Of a DNA stretch of 64,000 bases, positions 56,951 through 64,000 are shown one piece after another. This DNA comes from Pseudoalteromonas neustonica (GTDB lineage Bacteria > Pseudomonadota > Gammaproteobacteria > Enterobacterales > Alteromonadaceae), in assembly GCF_001653135.1 (NCBI RefSeq), contig NZ_BDDS01000001.1, forward strand, positions 248,001 through 312,000. Reading direction: 5' to 3'. Made by a program: the position numbers and the translations under genes. A model generated the notes under the pieces. That model did no database searches and was not told the origin of the DNA. It saw only the letters and a program-made list of their open reading frames with translations. Numbering within the stretch: position 1 is the stretch's first letter; each line of letters opens with the position of its first letter.

Positions 56951-58210
56951 ATGAAAAAAAATTATTTGATAGTATTAATGGTACTCAGTACTTTTTTTGT
57001 TATTTCATTTATAACGAACTTACTTGCGCCGATATTCCCGGCTTTGATCCAAAGTTACGATATTGGTTTAACCCTAGCTGGCTTTTTCTCGTTTGCATTT
57101 TTTATTGCCTATGGTGTGATGTCGATCCCAGCAGGTTTATTAGTGCAAAGCTTAGGTGAGAAAAAGGTGATGCTGATTGCATTCTCATTGGCACTATTTG
57201 GTAGTGTGCTATTTGTTAGCATGCCTGTTTTTGCAGTGGCAATGTTAGCGTTATTTTTAATTGGCACCTCCATGGCGCTGTTGCAGGTGGCCATTAACCC
57301 GCTACTAAGGGCAAGTGGTGGATCTAAACATTTCGCTGTGTTTTCGGTGGCGGCGCAGTTGATGTTTGGTGGCGCGGCAACGTTATCACCGCTGGTGTAT
57401 AGCGCACTTATTAAAGCTGATGCACACGCACAGGGTCAAAACTGGTTGTTGCAATTAGTGCCCGCAGATATGACGTGGCTAAGTATGTACGTATTATTTG
57501 CACTGCTATGCGTGGTGATGCTGGTGGTTATCAGTGTTGTTCCTATGAAAGAAAAGGCGCAAGCACAGAGTACGCAACAAAACAGTATCAAACAAAGCCT
57601 GCAATTATTTAAAGATCCAACCGTGATCAAATTCTTTTTTGCCATCGTGGCTTATGTCGCTCTTGAGCAAGGCGTGGCTAATTCAATTTCAGTATTTTTA
57701 CAAACCTACCACCAACTTGATCCAAATACACAAGGAGCCCAAGTGGTGAGCCAATTTTGGTTATCATTGACGTTAGGGTGTTTGCTTGGGATCGTGTTAT
57801 TAAAATTCTTCGATGCTAAACATGTCTTACTGGCTTTTAGTGTTGGTGCGGTGATAAGTCTACTAACGGCATTATTTGCAGGAACTGAGTTGGTTTTATG
57901 GGCGTTTCCTGCGGTTGGATTTTTCTTATCAATTATGTGGTCAGTGATATTTTCGTTGGCATTAAACTCGGTTGCAAAAGGGCATGGCACGGTATCAGGC
58001 ATTCTATGCACCGGGATTGTGGGTGGTGCGTTTGCATCGCCTATAGTCGGAGCGATGAGTGAGCTGACAGGTAGCTTGCAACTATCATTATTACTGTTAC
58101 TTATACCACTTGGTTATATTTTAAGTGTGGGTATCTGGGCTAAGCCTCTTATTGCTAATCACACGTTTAAACGTAATTCACAAACAGCAACACTTGCTGA
58201 AAGTAACTAA
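56951..58210 (+). CDS. MFS sugar transporter (fucose-permease-like)
   Basis: The 419-residue membrane protein has 12 helices and fits the FHS/fucose-permease branch of the MFS: SFITNLLAPIFPALIQSYDIG, IPAGLLVQSLGEKKVML and LLQVAINPLLRASGG. The frame is open to a TTG at 56876, but the ATG at 56951 has AGG 10 bases before it and begins the first helix, MKKNYLIVLMVL. In this locus it should bring the released sugar across the inner membrane. Specificity is not readable. Confidence 0.88.
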   Translation: MKKNYLIVLMVLSTFFVISFITNLLAPIFPALIQSYDIGLTLAGFFSFAFFIAYGVMSIPAGLLVQSLGEKKVMLIAFSLALFGSVLFVSMPVFAVAMLALFLIGTSMALLQVAINPLLRASGGSKHFAVFSVAAQLMFGGAATLSPLVYSALIKADAHAQGQNWLLQLVPADMTWLSMYVLFALLCVVMLVVISVVPMKEKAQAQSTQQNSIKQSLQLFKDPTVIKFFFAIVAYVALEQGVANSISVFLQTYHQLDPNTQGAQVVSQFWLSLTLGCLLGIVLLKFFDAKHVLLAFSVGAVISLLTALFAGTELVLWAFPAVGFFLSIMWSVIFSLALNSVAKGHGTVSGILCTGIVGGAFASPIVGAMSELTGSLQLSLLLLLIPLGYILSVGIWAKPLIANHTFKRNSQTATLAESN

Positions 58211-58237
58211 TTTAACTTGATGACAAAAGAGGCTGTA

Positions 58238-59116
58238 ATGTCACAAACTTTATTATGTGTTGACCTAGGTGGCACTAAAGCACTAGTAGCAAAAGTAACC
58301 GCTAATGGTGTAATTGAAAAACGTTATTTTGACGTGGATGGCGCTGCAAGTAAGCAGCAAACAAACGATTTTTTATGCAGTATTATCAGTCAAGTTATTG
58401 ATCAAACATGCATGGGTATAGTGATTGGCGTGCCCAGTATGGTCGTGATGAAAACAGGCGAAGTAATTGAAACGGTTAATATCCCTAATTGGAAAAACGT
58501 ACACCTAAAGCAATTGTTAAACACGCACTTTAAATTACCTGTGCTTGTTCATAACGATGCCAATTGTTTTGCTATGGGAGAATTTACCCAAGGTGACTTT
58601 AAATCAGATACGAATCTAATTGGAATTTGCTTAGGCACGGGCCTTGGCGCAGGGTTGGTGTTAAATGGTCAGCTATACACTGGCAAGCATTCCGCCGCTG
58701 GCGAGTTTGGTAGTTTTACTTATCAGCAAGGTATTATTGAGCATTTTACCTCAGGGCAGTTTTTTATTAATCAAGGTACAACGGGTAAACAAGTTTACCA
58801 AGATGCCCTTGATGGTGATGCACATGCGCTGCAGTTATTTGATGAGTTTGGCATGCACTTAGCCAATGCAATAAGCCACGTAGTTCTGGCGTTTGACCCT
58901 GATGTTATTGTACTTGGTGGCTCAGTTGCTCAATCATCGGCTTTCTTTTTACCGAGTTTACATACCCAGCTAGCCAAGCTTGTTAATCCGGTTATTTTAC
59001 AGTCGTTAGATATTCGTATCAGTGAACTAGGGGATAACGCGCCATTACTGGGCAGCCACGCCTTGTTCATGCACGAAATTATCAGCGATCAGCCACTAGG
59101 AGCCAACTATGCGTAA
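58238..59116 (+). CDS. ROK-family sugar kinase lacking the zinc-binding cysteines
   Basis: The 292-residue protein has the ROK fold: CVDLGGTKALVAKV phosphate loop, HNDANCFAMGEF, CLGTGLGAGLVLNG and HSAAGEFGSF. The usual ROK zinc site (CxCGxxGCxE) is absent and is replaced by YQQGIIEHFTSGQFFINQG. It probably phosphorylates GlcNAc or a related hexose. The frame opens at a TTG (58217), but AGAGG lies 5 bases before the ATG at 58238. It overlaps the GH20 gene by 8 bases, so the two are coupled. Confidence 0.87.
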   Translation: MSQTLLCVDLGGTKALVAKVTANGVIEKRYFDVDGAASKQQTNDFLCSIISQVIDQTCMGIVIGVPSMVVMKTGEVIETVNIPNWKNVHLKQLLNTHFKLPVLVHNDANCFAMGEFTQGDFKSDTNLIGICLGTGLGAGLVLNGQLYTGKHSAAGEFGSFTYQQGIIEHFTSGQFFINQGTTGKQVYQDALDGDAHALQLFDEFGMHLANAISHVVLAFDPDVIVLGGSVAQSSAFFLPSLHTQLAKLVNPVILQSLDIRISELGDNAPLLGSHALFMHEIISDQPLGANYA

Positions 59117-61646
59117 ATTTTTATTATTTATGGCTGGGGCATGCTCGGCCACAGTAATGGCTAAAGCACCAACACAAATTGAGCTAGATACGTTAGCACA
59201 GCAGTTATCGGTAAATTATGAGCTACTATCAGCAAAACCTGATGTGTGCCCAGCACCGCATCAAGCGCAGTGCTACTTATCACGGTTAACATTGAGCGCT
59301 CCTTACGACGTAAAAAGTAATAGCTGGTCTGTTTATTTTAGTCAGTTAATGCCAATTTACAGCACTGACTCAGCGCAATTTAGCATTACTCATATTAATG
59401 GTGATTTACACCAAATTAAGCCCACAGCAGCGTTTACTGGCTTTAAAGCAAATACGCCAATCAGTATTGAGTTTTATACTCAAGAGTCACAAATTACCCG
59501 CTCAGAGTTTATGCCTAACTACATGTTGGCAAGTAGCGGTTTAAAAAGTCGGGTTATTGATAGCACTAAGACCACCTTAGACCCTGATACAAAGCTTGAG
59601 TTGCAACCTTATTTAGCCCCATTTTTAACACTTGAACAATTACAAACGAGTAAAGATGATGCCACGGTGTGGATGGGGGCTGAGTATTTATATCAAAATG
59701 AAACAAAGCCTACATTAAGTAAAGCGCCGCTTAGTGTGATACCAAAACCGGCTGATTTAACTGTATTAATAGGGGAAGTGGTCGATTTAAGTCAAGGCCT
59801 AAACTTACAATTAGATGATACCAATCAAGCGCAGTTAAGCGCGGCGCTCACGCGACTAACAAGCTTTGGTATCAAGCAACACAGCCAAGGTATAGCTACC
59901 ACAATTAATTTTGATCTACCGGGTAATGTGCCCGAAGCCTATACCCTTAGTATGCAACATGATCAAATAGCGATCAGTGCAAGCAGCCTATCAGGCGTGT
60001 TTTATGCTCTACAGAGTATTGCTGGATTAGTGAGCCTTGAGAATTTAACCATACCCGCGCTCAAAATTACTGATGCACCACGCTACCCATTTAGGGGCAT
60101 GCATATTGATGTTGCACGTAATTTTCGCTCAAAAGCATTTATTTTAAACACCATAGAGCAAATGGCTGCTTATAAGCTAAATAAACTGCACTTACATTTA
60201 GCTGATGATGAAGGGTGGCGATTAGCGATTAAAGACTTGCCAGAGTTAACTGAAGTAGGCGCAACACGCTGTTTAGATTTAACCGAGCAAGCGTGTTTAT
60301 TACCGCAACTAGGCGCGGGGCTTAATAAGGAGGCAGCGGTGAATGGCTATTACAGCCAAGCTGATTACATTGAAATATTAAAATATGCCCAAGCGCATTT
60401 TATTGAAGTGATCCCATCCCTTGATATGCCAGGGCATTCACGCGCTGCAATTATCGCGATGGAAGCGCGTTTTAATAGTTTAACAGCACAAGGAAAAAGT
60501 GCACAGGCACTCAAGTATCGTTTGGTGGAGCCTGCTGATAAAACTAACTACAACTCTATTCAGCACTATAACGATAACACGCTCAATGTGTGTTTAGACT
60601 CAACCTATCAATTTATAGATAAAGTACTTGATGAAGTAAACGCGCTGCATGTGCAAGCTGGGGTACCTTTTAAAACCTACCATATAGGTGCTGATGAAAC
60701 CGCGGGTGCATGGGTTGATTCGCCAAGCTGCAAAGCAATTAAGCAACAACAACCAGAGTTACATTCATTTAATGGCTACTTTATTGAAAAAGTGAGTAGC
60801 CTAGTGGCTGGTAAAGGCTTAAAAGTAGCTGGGTGGAGTGACGGTATGAGTGATGTTGCACTTAAGAACATGCCCAAAACTGTGCAATCAAATGCATGGG
60901 CAACGCTCAGTGAAGAGGGTCATCAAGTTGCACACCGTCATGCTAACCAAGGTTGGGATGTGGTGCTATCAAGCCCAGACGTGACCTATTTTGATTTTCC
61001 TTACCAGTCACATCCGCAGGAGCCGGGCAATCACTGGGCAAGCCGCGCTATTGATAGCAAAAAAGTATTTGGGTTTATGCCTGATAATTTACCTGCACAT
61101 GCTGAAATTTGGCAGTCAGTAAAATCACAGAACTACAGTGCTGATGACCGCCAGAGTATTCGCACTAAAGAATTTCATGGCCTACAAGGGCATTTGTGGT
61201 CAGAGTTATTGCGCAGTGACCGTCAGGCGGAATATATGCTTTATCCTCGACTGCTGGCGTTAGCTGAACGTGCTTGGCATAAAGCACCATGGGAACTTGA
61301 ATATAAGACGCAGGGAGTTAAGTACGATCAAAATACAGGGCACTTTAAAACAGCATTAAAGCAGCAAAAAGAGGCTGATTGGCAACGTTTTGCAGCGTTA
61401 GTTGGCTTTAAAGAATTAGCTAAGTTGGAACAAGCAGGGCGCTTTTATCGTATTCCAAGTGTTGCTGCACGCGCCATTGATAATAACGTTGATGCATTTA
61501 TTCCTTATCCAGGGCTTACAATTGAGTACCAAAACAGTGGTGGGCAGTGGCTTAAGTATCAAGCCGATAGCAAGCCAGTATCAGCACAGCAGGTACGTGC
61601 AATATCAGTTAATGGTTTGCGTAAAGGACGAGCATTAGAGCTATAA
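59109..61646 (+). CDS. GH20 beta-N-acetylhexosaminidase (chitobiase-type)
   Basis: The 845-residue secreted enzyme (signal peptide about 1-18) has the chitobiase layout: an N-terminal CHB_HEX-like beta domain, a GH20b domain (about 210-320), the catalytic barrel from PYPFRGMHIDVARNF (about 325), and a C-terminal domain. The catalytic pair is D529-E530 in YHIGADE. It should release GlcNAc from the non-reducing end of chitooligosaccharides or similar glycans in the periplasm, feeding the MFS transporters and the ROK kinase. It is the last gene of the operon. Confidence 0.95.
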   Translation: MRKFLLFMAGACSATVMAKAPTQIELDTLAQQLSVNYELLSAKPDVCPAPHQAQCYLSRLTLSAPYDVKSNSWSVYFSQLMPIYSTDSAQFSITHINGDLHQIKPTAAFTGFKANTPISIEFYTQESQITRSEFMPNYMLASSGLKSRVIDSTKTTLDPDTKLELQPYLAPFLTLEQLQTSKDDATVWMGAEYLYQNETKPTLSKAPLSVIPKPADLTVLIGEVVDLSQGLNLQLDDTNQAQLSAALTRLTSFGIKQHSQGIATTINFDLPGNVPEAYTLSMQHDQIAISASSLSGVFYALQSIAGLVSLENLTIPALKITDAPRYPFRGMHIDVARNFRSKAFILNTIEQMAAYKLNKLHLHLADDEGWRLAIKDLPELTEVGATRCLDLTEQACLLPQLGAGLNKEAAVNGYYSQADYIEILKYAQAHFIEVIPSLDMPGHSRAAIIAMEARFNSLTAQGKSAQALKYRLVEPADKTNYNSIQHYNDNTLNVCLDSTYQFIDKVLDEVNALHVQAGVPFKTYHIGADETAGAWVDSPSCKAIKQQQPELHSFNGYFIEKVSSLVAGKGLKVAGWSDGMSDVALKNMPKTVQSNAWATLSEEGHQVAHRHANQGWDVVLSSPDVTYFDFPYQSHPQEPGNHWASRAIDSKKVFGFMPDNLPAHAEIWQSVKSQNYSADDRQSIRTKEFHGLQGHLWSELLRSDRQAEYMLYPRLLALAERAWHKAPWELEYKTQGVKYDQNTGHFKTALKQQKEADWQRFAALVGFKELAKLEQAGRFYRIPSVAARAIDNNVDAFIPYPGLTIEYQNSGGQWLKYQADSKPVSAQQVRAISVNGLRKGRALEL

Positions 61647-61667
61647 TTAACATGTTTGATGAGTGAA

Positions 61668-61703
61668 TAAAAAGCCGTGCGAGTCTTAATCGTGCGGCTT
61701 TTT
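61668..61703 (+). terminator. Terminator after the GH20 gene
   Basis: AAAAGCCG (61670-61677) pairs with CGGCTTTT (61695-61702), with an inner partial stem, and runs into TTTT. It begins 22 bases after the stop. Confidence 0.88.
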
Positions 61704-61722
61704 AGTTTTTTGGTTGGTCTAA

Positions 61723-61740
61723 AATGATAGCGCTGTCATT
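61723..61740 (+). promoter_or_regulatory. NagR-like operator upstream of the second sugar transporter
   Basis: AATGATAGCGCTGTCATT matches the palindromic consensus reported for the LacI-family GlcNAc repressor NagR of Shewanella-type bacteria (AATGACARCGYTGTCATT) at 17 of 18 positions. The difference is T for C at position 6. It is 123 bases before the start at 61864. Repression relieved by a GlcNAc metabolite is inferred. nagR itself is not in the window. Confidence 0.7.
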
Positions 61741-61863
61741 TTTGTTGGTGTATGATTAATTTTATGTAATAAAAATGGTTTTAGTATTGTATGCCTTGTT
61801 TTTTAAAGCTTTTACAGTGTAATACTAAAATAATTAATTAAAATAAACAGTTGAGATAAAATT

Positions 61864-63165
61864 ATGGAAGCAACCGTCGAGTGTGACGCAAACACAAAGC
61901 ATAGTATTTGGCTGCCAATGACATTGGCCGGGTCAATGTTCTTTATTCTAGGGTGTATAACCTGGTTGAATGGCGCAATAACCCCGTTTTTACAACAAAT
62001 GCTAGTGTTATCACCATTGCAAGCATCGTTCATTATTTCATCGTTTTATATTGCTGTAACAGTCGCAGGTATCCCATCTGCAATGCTTATAAAGCGTGTT
62101 GGCTATAAAAATGGTATGGCGATAGGGTGTGCGATAATGGCTGCTTCGGCGCTAATGTATATACCTGCCGCTAAAATGCAAATGATCGAAATATTCTTAT
62201 TTGCACAGCTAATGATAGGTGTAGGCCAAACTATTTTACAAACCGCGATCAACCCGTATGTGGTTAAAATGGGCTCTGAGAAATCTGCTGCAGTACGTGT
62301 ATGTATTATGGGCTTATTAAATAAGTTTGCTGGTGTAATTGTACCGGTACTTTTTGCAGCCGTAGTCGTAAGCGGCGTCGTTGCTGACGGTGAACAGTTA
62401 TCACAAGCACAAAAAGATGCGATGGCGAATAGCTTGATCCTACCTTATATCGGTATTGCTGGTTTAATCTTTCTATTTGCATTATTTGCTAAGTTTGCAC
62501 CATTACCAGATTTAGTATTCGAAGAATCTGAAGGTAACGGCAAAGGTGAAGTAAAAGAAGCGTTAAGCCACCCACACCTAGCGTTAGGCGTTATTGGTAT
62601 TGCCTTATATGTAGCCGTTGAAGTTATCGCAGCAGATACTATTGGTTCATATGCACTACACTTAGGAATTGCTGATTACTCTGTTATGACTTCGTATACT
62701 ATGGCGTGTATGTTAATTGGTTATGCTATTGGTATTGCACTTATTCCACGTTTTATGTCGCAGCAAAATGCACTTGTTATGTCAGGTATTGCCGGTATTG
62801 TGACTGTGCTTGCCGTAGTTATGGGCAGCAACGATTCGTTTATTATTGCTAACTTATTACTTGTACCATTTGGTGGCCCTGAGTTACCTGATCCATTGTT
62901 ATGTATCGCATTACTCGGTTTTGCTAATGCAATGGTTTGGCCTGCAATTTGGCCGTTGGCACTTGCAGGGCTTGGACGTTTAACGGGTACTGCGTCTGGT
63001 TTATTAATCATGGGTATTGCGGGTGGTGCATTAGGTCCATTACTTATAGGATTAGGTAACGTAGCCGGTCTTGGTTCTCAAGGTGCTTATATCGTGATGA
63101 TCCCAAGCTATATCTTCATTTTATTTTATGCCCTAAAAGGCCATAAAATGAGAAGTTGGAAATAG
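61864..63165 (+). CDS. nagP: FHS-family sugar transporter, NagP-like
   Basis: The 433-residue membrane protein has 12 helices and the glucose/galactose-GlcNAc FHS signature: SMFFILGCITWLNGAITPFLQQM, VAGIPSAMLIKRVGYKNGMAIGC, TILQTAINPYVVKMGSEKSAAVRVCIMGLLNKFAGVIVP. NagP of Shewanella is of this group and imports GlcNAc. The NagR-like site at 61723-61740 supports that role. It is transcribed alone, between two terminators. The name nagP rests on family and operator, not on tested function. Confidence 0.85.
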   Translation: MEATVECDANTKHSIWLPMTLAGSMFFILGCITWLNGAITPFLQQMLVLSPLQASFIISSFYIAVTVAGIPSAMLIKRVGYKNGMAIGCAIMAASALMYIPAAKMQMIEIFLFAQLMIGVGQTILQTAINPYVVKMGSEKSAAVRVCIMGLLNKFAGVIVPVLFAAVVVSGVVADGEQLSQAQKDAMANSLILPYIGIAGLIFLFALFAKFAPLPDLVFEESEGNGKGEVKEALSHPHLALGVIGIALYVAVEVIAADTIGSYALHLGIADYSVMTSYTMACMLIGYAIGIALIPRFMSQQNALVMSGIAGIVTVLAVVMGSNDSFIIANLLLVPFGGPELPDPLLCIALLGFANAMVWPAIWPLALAGLGRLTGTASGLLIMGIAGGALGPLLIGLGNVAGLGSQGAYIVMIPSYIFILFYALKGHKMRSWK

Positions 63166-63217
63166 TTAAGTTATCTAGCTGCAGGCTTGAATAAAGCTAG
63201 CGAGTTCGGTGATAAAG

Positions 63218-63243
63218 AGCGTGGTTTTATACCGCGCTTTTTT
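63218..63243 (+). terminator. Terminator of the nagP-like gene
   Basis: AGCGTGGT (63218-63225) pairs with ACCGCGCT (63231-63238), with one G-U, followed by a T tract. It is 53 bases past the stop. Confidence 0.85.
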
Positions 63244-63298
63244 ATGCCTTGAATTTGAGGTAATGATCAAAATTGGCTAGATGCTTACATGTAGTCTT

Positions 63299-63655
63299 GA
63301 TGTAGGTTGGGCTTTAGCCTAAAAGGCGCTGAGGTTTGAAGTTACTAATAGGTTTAATCTACGCGCTGTTTTCGCGATAAATCACGACCTACAAGTGGAT
63401 CTGTGTTTAGTTGTTGGAGCGATGTAGGTTGAGCTTTAGCCCAAAATGCACCGAGGTTTGAAGTTACTAATAGGTTTAATCTACGCGCTGTTTTCGCGAT
63501 AAATCAAGCCCTATAATTGGACCTGTGTCCAGTTGTTGGGGCGATATAGGTTGAGCTTTAGCCCAAAATGCACTGAGGTTTGAAGTTACTAATAGGTTTA
63601 ATCTACGCACCTTTTCATGTTCGTGATAAATTACGCCCTACGATTGGTTCGTCAT
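63299..63655. repeat. 122-bp tandem repeat, three units
   Basis: Units begin at 63299, 63421 and 63543, exactly 122 bases apart, and share GAGGTTTGAAGTTACTAATA and the following GGTTTAATCTACGC. Each unit starts TGTAGGTTG or TATAGGTTG and carries a near-complementary end (for example CGACCTACA in the first), so each can fold like a REP element. The third unit diverges after about 70 bases. Confidence 0.85.
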
Positions 63656-63679
63656 TATCGTAATAAATAATAGTAACAA

Positions 63680-63713
63680 AAAAGCCGTGTTTGATTTATC
63701 AAACACGGCTTTT
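63680..63713. terminator. Perfect 15-bp bidirectional terminator
   Basis: AAAAGCCGTGTTTGA (63680-63694) is the exact complement of TCAAACACGGCTTTT (63699-63713) with a TTTA loop. A-rich and T-rich flanks allow termination in both directions. It is 21 bases after the stop of the minus-strand receptor. Confidence 0.92.
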
Positions 63714-63733
63714 AATATTTTTAGCTGTTACGC

Positions 63734-64000
63734 TTAAAACGCGTAGCTATAACCCATTTGGATTGTACGTGGCTTACCAGGCTGGATGCCGCCGTTTGCG
63801 CGGTTAGCGATGTAAGTGTTATCAAACAAGTTATCAACCGTTAGGTATACTTTTTGATTGTCATCAATTAAGTATTTAGCGGCTAAATCCCACACTACAC
63901 GGCTGTCGATTGCATTTAGGCCGTCAGCACTTAAATCAGCGTGCGCGTCAGATACATAACGTACTTGCGTATCAAATACGAAGCTTGAAAGCGCTGCGCC
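63734..64000 (-). CDS. TonB-dependent receptor, C-terminal part (runs off the window)
   Basis: The visible 88 residues end the barrel of a TonB-dependent receptor: SRVVWDLAAKYLIDDNQKVYLTVDNLFDNTYIANRANGG, then IQPGKPRTIQMGYSYAF and stop. The LTVDNLFDNTY motif and the terminal Phe are diagnostic. The RxxNGGIQPGKPRT ending is close to that of siderophore/metal-type receptors (FecA/FepA-like), but the substrate cannot be judged from the end alone. The start lies beyond 64000. Confidence 0.9.
   Translation of the reverse strand, partial: GAALSSFVFDTQVRYVSDAHADLSADGLNAIDSRVVWDLAAKYLIDDNQKVYLTVDNLFDNTYIANRANGGIQPGKPRTIQMGYSYAF

Overview
The window reads as the chromosome of a marine gammaproteobacterium of the Alteromonadales, most likely Pseudoalteromonas. 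The evidence is the moderately AT-rich coding style, a complete Na+-translocating NADH:quinone reductase operon with its maturation genes, FabV as enoyl-ACP reductase, the ygfB-pepP-ubiH-ubiI block beside 6S RNA, and a chitin/GlcNAc-type utilisation region with TonB receptors, an FHS sugar transporter and a Shewanella-type NagR operator. The genus call is inference from gene content. No prophage, insertion sequence, CRISPR array, tRNA or rRNA is visible.

Layout. 1-2.7 kb: a truncated gene end, dgkA, and erpA behind a near-perfect IscR type-1 site, then about 1.1 kb without a convincing gene but with palindromic repeats, then a small XRE regulator. 2.7-8.8 kb: a minus-strand operon rlmG-yajG-cyclophilin-ampG, and plus-strand alkB-like, bolA and fabV. 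9.1-16.4 kb: nqrABCDEF, then apbE (attaches FMN to NqrB and NqrC) and nqrM, so structural and maturation genes lie together. 16.5-27.1 kb: a MocR regulator divergent from a GNAT-paiB pair, a chemoreceptor, a secreted unknown, an HDAC-like deacetylase, a PilZ protein, a thioredoxin-like protein, ettA and an EamA transporter. 27.2-32.0 kb: metA and a methionine synthase divided into two ORFs at the domain boundary. A decayed third copy of the metH 3' end lies about 0.7 kb downstream, beyond an unrelated small membrane-protein gene.

33.0-38.3 kb: a periplasmic solute-binding-like protein overlapping a TPR/GGDEF diguanylate cyclase, then hrpB. 38.4-43.9 kb: a TetR repressor divergent from a three-gene envelope export cassette (beta-barrel, LolA-like protein, MMPL/RND pump) with a palindromic operator between them. 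44.1-46.3 kb: small accessory genes. 46.7-51.4 kb: 6S RNA on the minus strand, then ygfB-pepP-ubiH-ubiI. 51.4-63.2 kb: an AraC regulator divergent from a glycan locus made of a TonB-dependent receptor, a tryptophan-halogenase-family flavoenzyme, a fucose-permease-type MFS transporter, a ROK kinase and a GH20 hexosaminidase, then a second FHS transporter with its own NagR-like operator. The end holds a 122-bp tandem repeat and the C-terminus of another TonB-dependent receptor on the minus strand.

The most interesting parts are the receptor/halogenase/MFS/ROK/GH20 locus, the split metH with its displaced relic, the TetR-controlled RND cassette, and the regulatory sites readable directly in the DNA (IscR, NagR-like, MetJ-like, MocR-like, TetR-like).
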